This document shows, in pieces, positions 20,845-29,254 of a DNA stretch of 64,000 bases; the stretch's first letter is position 1; each line of letters starts with the position of its first letter. Made by a program: the position numbers and the translations under genes. The DNA is taken from NCBI RefSeq assembly GCF_024448985.1, contig NZ_JAMOII010000014.1, forward strand, positions 30,797 through 94,796, in the 5' to 3' direction. This DNA is from Stutzerimonas stutzeri (lineage in GTDB: Bacteria > Pseudomonadota > Gammaproteobacteria > Pseudomonadales > Pseudomonadaceae). The notes under the pieces were generated by a model, which saw only the letters and a list, made by a program, of their open reading frames with translations, searched no databases and was not told where the DNA came from.

Positions 20845-21930
20845 ATGAGTTTGATGATAGTCGCCTATCTCATTGGCGGATTGATATTGCTGGTGCTGGG
20901 CGCCGAAGCCTTGGTGCGCGGCGCCTCGCAGCTTGCGGCACGCTTCGGTATCTCGCCGCTGATCATCGGCCTGACCGTCGTCGCGTTCGGCACCAGCGCG
21001 CCGGAAACGGCTGTCAGCGTTCAAGCCGCCATGAGCGGCAGCGGCGACATCGCGGTCGGCAATGTTATCGGCAGCAATATCGCCAACATCCTGTTGATTC
21101 TCGGACTGTCCGCGCTAGTGGCGCCGCTGCTGGTGTCGCGCCAACTGGTTCGCCTTGATGTGCCAGTGATGATCGGCGCCGGCGTATTAACCTTCGCCCT
21201 TGCCTGGAACGGCCGCGTCAGCCGCCTGGACGGCTGCATTCTGCTGGTGTTTCTGCTGCTCTATACGGCGTTTCTGATCATTGCCAGCAGGCGCGAGAAA
21301 AAGCGCGAACGGCTCGACGAGTTCGCCATTGAATACGGCCCTGCAGGCCAGCCGAAACCACTCGGCTGGCTGATCCAATTGTCGATGGTACTGCTCGGGC
21401 TGATCCTGCTGGTGGCAGGTTCGAATCTGCTGATTGACGGCGCGGTAGCTCTGGCAAGGGCACTGGGCTTGTCGGAACTGGTAATCGGCCTTACGGTGAT
21501 TGCAGTCGGCACGTCCATGCCTGAGCTAGCGACCTCCCTGCTAGCGGTGTATCGGGGGCAACGCGATATCGCCGTCGGCAACGTCGTCGGCAGCTGCATC
21601 TTCAACTTGTTATTAGTACTTGGCGCCGGAGCTGTGGTATCGGCTGAAGGCCTATCGATTTCCCCCAATGCCCTGGCCTTCGATTTCCCCGTCATGCTCG
21701 CCGTATTTGGTGCCTGCCTACCGATCTTCTTTTCGGGGTACCGGATCAATCGCTGGGAGGGCGCCATGTTTTTCGGCTATTACCTGGCATACACGCTCTA
21801 TCTTGTGATGTTTTCCACCGGCCTGCCGTCCATCGACCTGTTACGCCACGCAATGACTTGGTACGTATTGCCCTTGACCGCCATGACGCTTTTCGTGATC
21901 TTTCTGCGCGCCTGGAAACACCAACGCTGA
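20845..21930 (+). CDS. Calcium/sodium antiporter (CaCA family), copy 1
   Basis: 361-residue membrane protein with two internal repeats, each carrying the CaCA alpha motif (VVAFGTSAPETAVS at about residues 50-63; VIAVGTSMPELATS in the second half), ten hydrophobic segments in all. Homologues (YrbG type) exchange Na+ or H+ for Ca2+; the ion here is inferred. GGAG five bases before the ATG supports the start. The next gene is a close paralogue of the same length. Confidence 0.9.
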   Translation: MSLMIVAYLIGGLILLVLGAEALVRGASQLAARFGISPLIIGLTVVAFGTSAPETAVSVQAAMSGSGDIAVGNVIGSNIANILLILGLSALVAPLLVSRQLVRLDVPVMIGAGVLTFALAWNGRVSRLDGCILLVFLLLYTAFLIIASRREKKRERLDEFAIEYGPAGQPKPLGWLIQLSMVLLGLILLVAGSNLLIDGAVALARALGLSELVIGLTVIAVGTSMPELATSLLAVYRGQRDIAVGNVVGSCIFNLLLVLGAGAVVSAEGLSISPNALAFDFPVMLAVFGACLPIFFSGYRINRWEGAMFFGYYLAYTLYLVMFSTGLPSIDLLRHAMTWYVLPLTAMTLFVIFLRAWKHQR

Positions 21931-21959
21931 GCCAACCCTTCCTCCTGGAGCAACCATTC

Positions 21960-23051
21960 GTGTCCCCGATGACGTTCGTCTACTTGATAGCTGGCCTGGT
22001 GCTTCTCGTTGCCGGTGCCGAAGTGCTGGTACGCGGCGCGGCCAAACTGGCAGCACAGTTCGGCATCCCCCCGCTGGTCATCGGCCTGACCGTCGTGGCC
22101 TTCGGTACCAGTGCGCCTGAAACCGCGGTAAGTATCCAGGCATCACTGAACGGTAGCGGCGACATCGCCATTGGTAACGTACTCGGCAGCAATATCGCCA
22201 ACGTTCTGCTGATTCTCGGTATGACCGCGCTGGTCGCGCCGCTGATCGTCTCTCGCCAGCTGATCCGCCTCGACGTACCGATCATGATTGGCGCCAGCCT
22301 AGTCACCTACGCCCTGGCCTGGGACGGCTCGTTAAGCCGCCTCGATGGCGCCCTGCTGTTCACCGCGGTCGCCAGCTACACCGTGTTTTTGATTATCAGC
22401 AGCCGCAAAGCTAATGCGGCCGCAACCGCACATGATGAGTTCGCCAAGGAATTCGGTCTCGACGCGCAACCAAAACCCTATGCCAGCCTTATTAACGCTG
22501 GTCTGGTCGCTGCGGGCTTGGTCCTGTTGGTGGTGGGCTCCAACTTCCTAGTGGAGGGCGCCGTGTCTCTGGCCCGCGCACTGGGCTTGTCGGAACTGGT
22601 GATCGGCTTAACGGTAATTGCCATCGGCACCTCGCTTCCCGAACTAGCCACCTCGATACTCGCTGCCATTCGCGGTGAACGCGACATCGCCGTAGGTAAT
22701 ATCGTCGGCAGCAATATCTTCAACCTGCTCTGCGTATTGGGGCTGGCCTCGCTGGTGTCACCGGAGGCGATCACTGTAGCTGCCAGCGCGTTGGCCTTCG
22801 ACTTCCCGGTAATGATCGCGGTGGCGCTGGCGTGCCTGCCCATCTTCTTCACCGGCTACGCCATCGACCGCTGGGAGGGCTTGCTGTTCCTCGCCTATTA
22901 CGTGGCGTATACGGTGTATCTGGTGATGGCCAGCACTGAACGTCCATTTGCCGAAACCTTTGGCGATGCGATGATCGGCTATGCCTTACCACTGACCGCA
23001 GTGACGTTACTAGTTATCGCCAGCCGGGCCTGGAAGAAACAGAGCCAATAG
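21960..23051 (+). CDS. Calcium/sodium antiporter (CaCA family), copy 2
   Basis: 363-residue paralogue of the preceding gene, with the same two alpha motifs (VVAFGTSAPETAVS and VIAIGTSLPELATS). I chose the GTG at 21960, because GGAG at 21947-21950 is 9 nt upstream and the resulting VSPMTFVYLIAG aligns end to end with MSLMIVAYLIGG of copy 1; the ATG at 21969 is 18 nt from that site. Thirty bases separate the two genes, so they look like a tandem duplication expressed together. Confidence 0.9.
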   Translation: MSPMTFVYLIAGLVLLVAGAEVLVRGAAKLAAQFGIPPLVIGLTVVAFGTSAPETAVSIQASLNGSGDIAIGNVLGSNIANVLLILGMTALVAPLIVSRQLIRLDVPIMIGASLVTYALAWDGSLSRLDGALLFTAVASYTVFLIISSRKANAAATAHDEFAKEFGLDAQPKPYASLINAGLVAAGLVLLVVGSNFLVEGAVSLARALGLSELVIGLTVIAIGTSLPELATSILAAIRGERDIAVGNIVGSNIFNLLCVLGLASLVSPEAITVAASALAFDFPVMIAVALACLPIFFTGYAIDRWEGLLFLAYYVAYTVYLVMASTERPFAETFGDAMIGYALPLTAVTLLVIASRAWKKQSQ

Positions 23052-23131
23052 ATCGATAGCGGCCCCTGCACACCTGCAAGCGGACCGGCCTGGAAGCAAA
23101 GCTGGGCTTCAGGCCGCGCGGCTCACTCGAC

Positions 23132-23557
23132 TCAACCTTCGCGAGCCTGAGACCGCGGCAGCTCAAAAACCTGCGCGGTCTCTTCTTCATCACTCATCCG
23201 GCTGAGCGTGCCGTCGACCACGGCGCCGTTTTCCATGCTCAATTGACGGTAGCGGATATTCCCGCACACCCGCGCGTTGGAATGCAGTTCGAGCAAATGC
23301 TCGACCACCAGATCGCCAACGATGACGCCGTCGATCAGCGCATCGTAACTGCTGACATTACCCTCGATCCGGCCATCGGCACTCAATGCCAGCAGGCTGT
23401 GCGTTCCAGGCTTGTGGCAGACGTTGCCTGTCACCGTGCCGCTGATTTTCAGCCCTTCCTCGAATGCCATATCGCCGGCCAGCGAGACATTGCCGGAAAT
23501 CAGACTGGAGAACTGGTCGACGGCGACTTTCGGCGCCGGCTTCTTCTTGTCGAACAT
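23132..23557 (-). CDS. Bactofilin family cytoskeletal protein
   Basis: 141-residue polymer-forming protein of the bactofilin (DUF583) family: a short basic N-terminus (MFDKKKPAPKV), a right-handed beta-helix core of Gly/Val-rich turns (GLKISGTVTGNV, DGRIEGNV, DGVIVGDLVV) and an acidic tail. Bactofilins form nucleotide-free filaments that recruit peptidoglycan enzymes. Directly upstream on the same strand are a TM/coiled-coil protein and an M23 peptidase, a recurrent combination suggesting local control of wall hydrolysis. Confidence 0.9.
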   Translation of the reverse strand: MFDKKKPAPKVAVDQFSSLISGNVSLAGDMAFEEGLKISGTVTGNVCHKPGTHSLLALSADGRIEGNVSSYDALIDGVIVGDLVVEHLLELHSNARVCGNIRYRQLSMENGAVVDGTLSRMSDEEETAQVFELPRSQAREG

Positions 23558-23572
23558 TTTTGATCCTCGGTA

Positions 23573-23929
23573 TTAACGGGCTTTCTTCTGCTGGCGGAAA
23601 AAAGCCAGGTCTGTCTGCAGCCGCTCGATTTGTTCGGACAGCTTGGCGATGCGCCCGAGCAATTGCTCCTGCGTCGCTTCGGCTTCCTGGCGTTGCAGCC
23701 GACGCTGCTCGAGCGCATCCCGGAGCGCCTGATTTTCAATGTCCAGCGCAGCGACCTGCTCCTCGTAGGCGCCATGCTCGATAACGCGCAAATAGAGCAG
23801 CGCGCCAATTACGCACAGCATCGCGACGATCAACCAGAGCCACGAACGCGAGCTACGCCGGGCTTGTAAACGATGCTCGGAACGTAGCAGCTCGCGGGTA
23901 TCGAGCGTTCTAGTCTTGAGCCTGAACAT
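23573..23929 (-). CDS. Membrane-anchored coiled-coil protein of unknown function
   Basis: 118 residues: an Arg-rich cytoplasmic start (about 1-28), one membrane segment (SWLWLIVAMLCVIGALLYL, about 29-47), then a periplasmic coiled coil of roughly 65 residues rich in Glu, Gln and Leu. I do not recognise a named family. It overlaps the end of the M23 peptidase gene by about 20 bp and is followed 15 bp later by the bactofilin gene, so the three are an operon; it could link the filament to the peptidase, which is inference. Confidence 0.8.
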   Translation of the reverse strand: MFRLKTRTLDTRELLRSEHRLQARRSSRSWLWLIVAMLCVIGALLYLRVIEHGAYEEQVAALDIENQALRDALEQRRLQRQEAEATQEQLLGRIAKLSEQIERLQTDLAFFRQQKKAR

Positions 23930-24890
23930 CGCTGTCCCGCTCTAGATCGCCAAGGGCGAGGAAGCGCTGAGGATCGACGAATCGCCCCTTGTGCAGCACC
24001 TCGAAATGAAGATGCGGACCAGTAGAGCGCCCGGTGGAACCTACCGCCCCGATCCGCTGCTCAGGCGTTACCACATCGCCCGCGCGCACGTGCAGACGCG
24101 ATAGATGTGCGTAGCGAGTCACCAGCCGATTGCCGTGATCGATTTCCACCAGCTTGCCGTACGCGCCGCGATTGCCGGCAAAGCTCACCCGACCACCCGC
24201 CGCAGCGACTACATCGGAACCGGAGCGCAACGCGAAATCTACGCCGGAATGGAAGGCTGGTTGCTTTCTGAACGGATCGATACGGTTACCGTAGGCCGAT
24301 CCCAAGCGCGCCTCGCCGACAGGGCGGCGGGACGGAATCGCCATGAGCGCCGCGTTGCGTTCTGCCACACGCTGAAGCATGCCGTCCAACAACACACGCA
24401 TGCAGTGCGCCGACGTCTCGGTGCGCTCCAGATCGTCGAGCGATACGCTGCCGACCTCCAATGTCAGCTCACTCGAGCATCCTCGTGGCGGTAGCAGCAC
24501 GCCGCCCTGCCCTTCGCTGACACGAGCCGGCTCCGGCGCCAGCAAGGGCAGCAGGGCTGGATCGAGTGCCGAAAGTTGCTGGCTCAGAATACGCTGCTCA
24601 CCGAGCATGTCCTGCAATGCGAGCACATCGGCTTCGATGGATTTCAGCCGACCCACCACTTTTCCGACACGCGCAATAGCGAAGCGATCTTCGCTCCCAA
24701 GGGCTACCTCTTCCTGACTCGCGGCCTCACGCTGGGGCTCTAGATCCCGTCCGATCCAAATGCCACCGGCAAAGGTTCCGAGATTGAGGAGCAGCAGCAA
24801 CGCCAGACCTGGACCGAACAGGCGGTGCTGGTTGACGACGCGATTGGCATCACGCGTTAGCGAACGGCTCGAAGGTGTGAAAAACGACAT
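23910..24890 (-). CDS. M23 family peptidoglycan metallopeptidase
   Basis: 326-residue membrane-anchored LytM-type endopeptidase. One N-terminal TM (FGPGLALLLLLNLGTFAGGIW), a coiled-coil linker, then the M23 domain with zinc ligands in HSGVDF and the catalytic HLHFEV motif. ATG at 24890 has AGGA six bases upstream; an in-frame TTG two codons earlier is less likely. Both expected catalytic motifs are present, so it is probably an active hydrolase rather than an EnvC-like activator. Confidence 0.92.
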   Translation of the reverse strand: MSFFTPSSRSLTRDANRVVNQHRLFGPGLALLLLLNLGTFAGGIWIGRDLEPQREAASQEEVALGSEDRFAIARVGKVVGRLKSIEADVLALQDMLGEQRILSQQLSALDPALLPLLAPEPARVSEGQGGVLLPPRGCSSELTLEVGSVSLDDLERTETSAHCMRVLLDGMLQRVAERNAALMAIPSRRPVGEARLGSAYGNRIDPFRKQPAFHSGVDFALRSGSDVVAAAGGRVSFAGNRGAYGKLVEIDHGNRLVTRYAHLSRLHVRAGDVVTPEQRIGAVGSTGRSTGPHLHFEVLHKGRFVDPQRFLALGDLERDSDVQAQD

Positions 24891-25064
24891 CGTCAATCCT
24901 CAGAAAACAAGGCGGCCCGCACTGATAGAAACGCCATCGACCGTCCGAGGCAATGTGACGGAAACCGGTGTTTTTTTCTGAGGCCTATTGAGCGATTACG
25001 ACTATTCCGCTGAATTTCTTAAGCTGGGAAAGAGGACATCGATCACAACACGGGCAAGCGGCGC

Positions 25065-26006
25065 CTAGAGCCACCCCAGCCAGCCTAGCAATAACAGCCC
25101 GAGGTTGATGCTCAGCGCAGCCATCAATGTGGTGATCACGATGATGATCGCCGCTAGCTGATGATTGGCGTTGACCGCTCGCGCCATGACGAAGCTTGCC
25201 GAAGCCGTAGGACTGGCGAAGTACAGGAACAGGATGCCCAGCTCCGCGCCGCGGAAGCCGACCAGCCAAGCCCCCGCTGTAGCCAGCGCGGGAAGCCAGA
25301 CCATCTTCATCAGACTCGCGCTGATGGCCATGCCGCTGCTCTCGCGCAGGACCGAAAGCGACAGCGTGCCGCCGATGCAGATAAGCGCCAGCGGCAAGGT
25401 CATCTGTGCAAAATACTGCCCGGAAGTCATCAACCAGTCCGGCAGCGGAATCTGCAAATAGGCAAAGGGGATGGCCGCCGTCACGCCGATGATCAACGGA
25501 TTGCGCAGGATGCTGAGCAGGATCGATCCAGCACTGGCGCGCGCGCCTGGGCTGTAGATCGCCAGAATCAGCGCCGACAAGCTGTTGTAGAGCAGTATCA
25601 CCACGCCCGCCAGAACACCGCCCAGCGACAGACCGTAATCGCCATAAAGACTGGTTGCCAGCGCCAGGCCGACGATACCGTTATTGCCGCGAAACGCGCC
25701 CTGAACGTAGACGCCACGATCGGCATGCGGACAACGCCAGAGCGCCCAGGCCCAGGCGAGAAAGAAGGTCGTGACAGTGGCGATGACGTAATAGATCAGC
25801 AGGCTCGGCTGCAACGCCGCATCCAGATCGGCCTTGATGATCGAGATGAACAGCAGAGTCGGCATGGTGGCGTTGAATACCAGCGCCGATGCCGTCTGAA
25901 TGAACGCAGCGTCAATCCAGCCCAGCCGCTTAAGCGCTATACCGACGAACAACATGACGAACACCGGGGCGGTAACGCCCAGGGTCTGAACGGCAACGGA
26001 AAGCAT
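25065..26006 (-). CDS. AEC family transporter (auxin efflux carrier-like)
   Basis: 313-residue membrane protein of about ten segments with the family pattern: an N-terminal bundle (TAPVFVMLFVGIALKRLGWI) and a C-terminal bundle with ICIGGTLSL, split by a short loop. Bacterial AEC proteins export or exchange small organic acids such as malate or malonate; the substrate here is unknown. Single gene, with a tandem-repeat array just upstream of its start. Confidence 0.88.
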   Translation of the reverse strand: MLSVAVQTLGVTAPVFVMLFVGIALKRLGWIDAAFIQTASALVFNATMPTLLFISIIKADLDAALQPSLLIYYVIATVTTFFLAWAWALWRCPHADRGVYVQGAFRGNNGIVGLALATSLYGDYGLSLGGVLAGVVILLYNSLSALILAIYSPGARASAGSILLSILRNPLIIGVTAAIPFAYLQIPLPDWLMTSGQYFAQMTLPLALICIGGTLSLSVLRESSGMAISASLMKMVWLPALATAGAWLVGFRGAELGILFLYFASPTASASFVMARAVNANHQLAAIIIVITTLMAALSINLGLLLLGWLGWL

Positions 26007-26025
26007 GATAGGCTCGATCGCTTAA

Positions 26026-26132
26026 AAGCTGGAAGCTGGAAGCTGGAAGCTGGAAGTATGGATTGCCCCAAGCGCGTCGAGAACCGCCGAACGGCTCGCT
26101 TGCGCTTCAAGCTTCAAGCTCAAGGCTGCCTT
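26026..26132. repeat. Tandem 7-bp repeat (GGAAGCT)n with inverted partner
   Basis: 26026-26056 holds four to five units of GGAAGCT; a degenerate inverted copy (CGCTTCAAGCTTCAAGC) lies near 26102-26119, so the region can fold back. It is between the AEC carrier start and the end of roxR. Same family as 2993-3140 and 53826-53930. Confidence 0.8.
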
Positions 26133-26133
26133 T

Positions 26134-26694
26134 CTACCGCCTTACCGGACGCTTCTGCAGTTTGCGCTGCAAGGTCCGCCGGTGCATACCCAGTGCGCGC
26201 GCCGTGGCGGATATGTTGCCGTCGTGCTCGGCCAGTACGCGTTGGATATGCTCCCACTGCAGGCGATCAACCGACATCGGATTTTCCGGTACCAGCGTGT
26301 CCAAATCGGCATGTTTGGAAAGCAACGCGGCGAGCACATCGTCAGCATCGGCGGGCTTGCACAGGTAATTGCAGGCGCCACGCTTGATGGCCTCGACCGC
26401 AGTGGCGATGCTCGAATAGCCGGTGAGGATGAGCACCTTCATTTCCGGGTCCAGCTCAAGCAATTTGGGCAGCAGCACCAAACCGGAATCGCCATCCATC
26501 TTCAGGTCCAGCACCGCGTAGTCAGGGAGCTCCTGCTTGGCCATCTCCAGGCCTTCTTCAGCCGACCCGGCGATGCTGACCTGCAAACCACGACGGCTCA
26601 TGGCCCGCGCCATGACACGGGTGAATGTGGGATCGTCGTCCACCAGCAGCAGATGAGGCTGATCTTCGCCGTCGTGCTGCAACTCTTCAGTCAT
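26134..26694 (-). CDS. roxR: Redox response regulator RoxR (RegA/ActR/PrrA type)
   Basis: 186-residue two-component regulator. Receiver domain with acidic pocket LLLVDDDPTF and phospho-acceptor D63 (AVLDLKMDGDS), then a short Fis-type helix-turn-helix (NISATARALGMHRRTLQRKL). This short architecture is typical of the RegA group, which controls respiratory oxidases, cyanide tolerance and carbon fixation genes in response to redox state. roxS lies 27 bp upstream on the same strand. Confidence 0.93.
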   Translation of the reverse strand: MTEELQHDGEDQPHLLLVDDDPTFTRVMARAMSRRGLQVSIAGSAEEGLEMAKQELPDYAVLDLKMDGDSGLVLLPKLLELDPEMKVLILTGYSSIATAVEAIKRGACNYLCKPADADDVLAALLSKHADLDTLVPENPMSVDRLQWEHIQRVLAEHDGNISATARALGMHRRTLQRKLQKRPVRR

Positions 26695-26721
26695 GCTTGC
26701 ATTCCTCGCGTTAGTGTCACG

Positions 26722-27981
26722 TCAGGTTCTGGCCCGCACCGAGCCATGCGGCAGGCGCAACTCGGTGAGGGTGCCACCTTCTTCGTGATTGTAGAGCTTC
26801 ACCGTACCACCAGCGCGGGTGACGCTGGCCTGGCTCAGGAACAAGCCGAGACCGAACCCCTTGCCTTTGGTCGTAATGAAAGGTCGACCGATCTGTTCGG
26901 CGATTGCCAGCGGTACACCGGCGCCATGATCGCGAATGGTCAGCTTGATCCACTGCGCATCCCAATCCAGGCGAATATCCAGATTATCCGGGCTGGCATC
27001 GGTGGCGTTGTTCAGCAGGTTGAGCAGCGACTGCCCTAGATCAGCCGGCGGCATCAAGCGCGGGGGCGTACCCTTGCCCATGCACTGAAAGCGGAAGGTG
27101 GCCTCCGGGTGCATCAGATGCCAGCGCTGCAATACCGACTCGACCCATTCACGCGCCGTCTGTTCGACGACAGCCTGCCGGCGATCCGCCTCCGCGGCAC
27201 GCACCAGCTGACGCAGGCTTTCCTTGCACAGCTGAACCTGCGATTGCAGCAACGCCAGATCCTCGTTCAACTGAGGTTGCTGGTAATCCTGTCGCAACTC
27301 CTTGAGCAGCACGCTCATGGTCGCCAGCGGCGTCCCCAGCTCGTGCGCCGCTCCAGCTGCCTGCGTTGCCACGGCGAGCAATTGCTGATCGCGCATGCTT
27401 TCTTCTCGGCGCTGGGCCTGAAACTGTTCCTGGCGCCTCAACTGCTCGGCCATGCGCGCCACGAAAAACGTAATCAACGCGGCGGCCAGCGCGAAGCTCA
27501 ACCACATTCCGTAAACTAGCAAAGTTGTGCGGTCAACTGGCGGCACGATGACTGGGTCGTACCACACCAGCATCAGCGTGTAGCCCGCAAGCGCCAGGCC
27601 GGACAGCACGACCGAGTACAGCCACGGCAGGGTCGCCGCAGCGATAGTCAGCGGCACCAGGTAGTAGGAAACGAACGGATTGGTCGAGCCGCCCGAGTAG
27701 TACAGCAACGCGCTGTGAATCAGCAGGTCGGCAGCCAGATGAACCGCGTATTCGAGCTCGGTCACCGGCCAGGGCCCACGCAGCCGCAGCGCGGTGCCCA
27801 GGCAGATCAGCGCCGAGACGGCCAGTGTGACGCCCAGATGAAACCACGGCAGCCCGAACATTTGAGTGGCATAGGCGAGCCCCACCGCGCCCGCCTGCGC
27901 GGCGAGCACGAGGATGCGGATCAGAGTAAGTAGCCGTAGATTCTGGCGACTGGCTGAAAGCAGGTGAACGGATGCGTACAT
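26722..27981 (-). CDS. roxS: Redox sensor histidine kinase RoxS (RegB/PrrB type)
   Basis: 419-residue membrane kinase with about six N-terminal membrane segments. Contains the RegB-type quinone-binding heptad GGSTNPF at residues 97-103, the H-box histidine H213 (AAGAAHELGTPLA) and the ATP-binding N, G1 and G2 boxes (NLLNNATDAS, IRDHGAGVP, GFGLGLFLS). ATG at 27981 is taken as start. In Pseudomonas RoxSR senses respiratory inhibition and induces the cyanide-insensitive oxidase. Confidence 0.93.
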   Translation of the reverse strand: MYASVHLLSASRQNLRLLTLIRILVLAAQAGAVGLAYATQMFGLPWFHLGVTLAVSALICLGTALRLRGPWPVTELEYAVHLAADLLIHSALLYYSGGSTNPFVSYYLVPLTIAAATLPWLYSVVLSGLALAGYTLMLVWYDPVIVPPVDRTTLLVYGMWLSFALAAALITFFVARMAEQLRRQEQFQAQRREESMRDQQLLAVATQAAGAAHELGTPLATMSVLLKELRQDYQQPQLNEDLALLQSQVQLCKESLRQLVRAAEADRRQAVVEQTAREWVESVLQRWHLMHPEATFRFQCMGKGTPPRLMPPADLGQSLLNLLNNATDASPDNLDIRLDWDAQWIKLTIRDHGAGVPLAIAEQIGRPFITTKGKGFGLGLFLSQASVTRAGGTVKLYNHEEGGTLTELRLPHGSVRART

Positions 27982-28083
27982 GGACTCTCCAACGGAGTCG
28001 CGAGTATAACCAAGGCGCCCGAAAGACAGCCCTTCGTGCGGCAACGCGACGCACAAAAAACTGCATCGCGCCGCTCAAGGTCT

Positions 28084-28255
28084 AACAAGCTGTTGAAAAA
28101 CGTTGGCGAGACAGTCAAGACAAGGCGGAGAAACGGACCGGGCTCGCGCTCGAGTTACGAGTTCGTAGATGAGTATTTCGACCGGACTGGCGATCTGTAA
28201 CGCTGGTTCGATGCGGCCGGCCAGGCAACGCAGATAGTTTCCTAACAGCCTGTTA
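28084..28255. mobile_element. MITE-like inverted-repeat element upstream of the SIMPL gene
   Basis: About 172 bp bounded by AACAAGCTGTTGAAAAAC at the left and GTTTCCTAACAGCCTGTT at the right, imperfect inverted repeats with three mismatches. The ends resemble the arms of the element at 44007-44087 (CAGGCCGTTGAAAAC), so they may be one family. Fills most of the gap between roxS and the SIMPL gene; no coding sequence inside. Confidence 0.6.
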
Positions 28256-28301
28256 AAGTCTCTGCGCCGCACCACTGGTGCCATCGAACTCAGGAGCCGT
28301 C

Positions 28302-28997
28302 ATGTTCGTATCCGTAACCCGCAGCGTCGCACTGCTGGCCTCTATCACTTGCCTCTCGGCTGTCGCCGAGGAGCAACACTACAACCAGATTTCTCTGCGC
28401 GCCGAGGCCACCAGCGAAGTGGCGCACGATCGCATGCATGTCACGCTTTACAGCGAGGCCCAGCACGAGGATCCGGCGCAGTTGGCCGCGCAGACGACCG
28501 AAGCCATGAACAAAGCTTTGCAGCGTGCGCGCTTGGCGAAAGGCATCGTCGTCAGCCAGGGCAGCCGCAGCAGCTATCCGGTCTACGAAGAAAAAGGGCA
28601 GCAGATCACCGCCTGGCGCGAGCGCGCCGAGTTGCGCCTGGAAAGTGGCGATTTCGCCGCGCTGTCCAAGCTTACCGGTGAGCTGATGCAAGACCTCAAG
28701 ATGGGCAGCATGCAATTCAGCGTCTCCGACGCCATCCGTAAACAGAACGAGGACGCCTTGCTGAAGGATGCCGTCGCGGCCTTCCGCGCCCGCGCACAGT
28801 TAGCCACCGAAGCGCTCGGCGGCGGCGATTACAAGATCGTCAGCCTTAATCTGAACAGTAGCGGCCGTTACCAACCTGAAATGATGCGCAGCGTGGCGAT
28901 GAAAAGCATGGACGCCATGCCTACCCCCGATATAGAGGCCGGCACCCGTCAAATCAGCATTGACGCCGACGGCGTGATCGAAGTGCAGATGCCCTGA
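28302..28997 (+). CDS. SIMPL domain (DUF541) periplasmic protein
   Basis: 231 residues with a signal peptide (about 1-22, ending CLSAVAEE) and a SIMPL/DUF541 domain. Family members such as E. coli YggE are periplasmic or outer-membrane-linked and reported to lessen oxidative stress; the biochemical role is unsettled. The start at 28302 follows CAGGAG. It is next to roxSR, as I recall for the P. aeruginosa equivalent, but divergently oriented. Confidence 0.88.
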   Translation: MFVSVTRSVALLASITCLSAVAEEQHYNQISLRAEATSEVAHDRMHVTLYSEAQHEDPAQLAAQTTEAMNKALQRARLAKGIVVSQGSRSSYPVYEEKGQQITAWRERAELRLESGDFAALSKLTGELMQDLKMGSMQFSVSDAIRKQNEDALLKDAVAAFRARAQLATEALGGGDYKIVSLNLNSSGRYQPEMMRSVAMKSMDAMPTPDIEAGTRQISIDADGVIEVQMP

Positions 28998-29195
28998 GCC
29001 AGTGGGAAATCTGACGCCTCCTCTGGCAAACCAGCCGAGGGGGCCGTTGCAAACGGGGCGGGCTAGTAGACGGCGCACCCTATCGCAACCCTGCTAAACA
29101 ATTTGATACACACTCGCAAAGCCCGACGGCGCAAGGCGCGCAGCCTTGCAGCCTCGACTCGGCAGCGATTTGCCGTCACGACATCATTTCAAACC

Positions 29196-29214
29196 GTTAT
29201 CGCGAATCACTATC
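29196..29214. promoter_or_regulatory. Candidate Fur box upstream of the TonB-dependent receptor
   Basis: GTTATCGCGAATCACTATC matches 13 of 19 positions of the Fur consensus GATAATGATAATCATTATC. It lies about 40 bp before the receptor start, where repressor binding would block transcription. This is a by-eye match; promoter hexamers are not clear. Confidence 0.5.
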
Positions 29215-29254
29215 ATGCGCGCCAAATAATGCTTCTAACAAAGGATCTCAGCGC

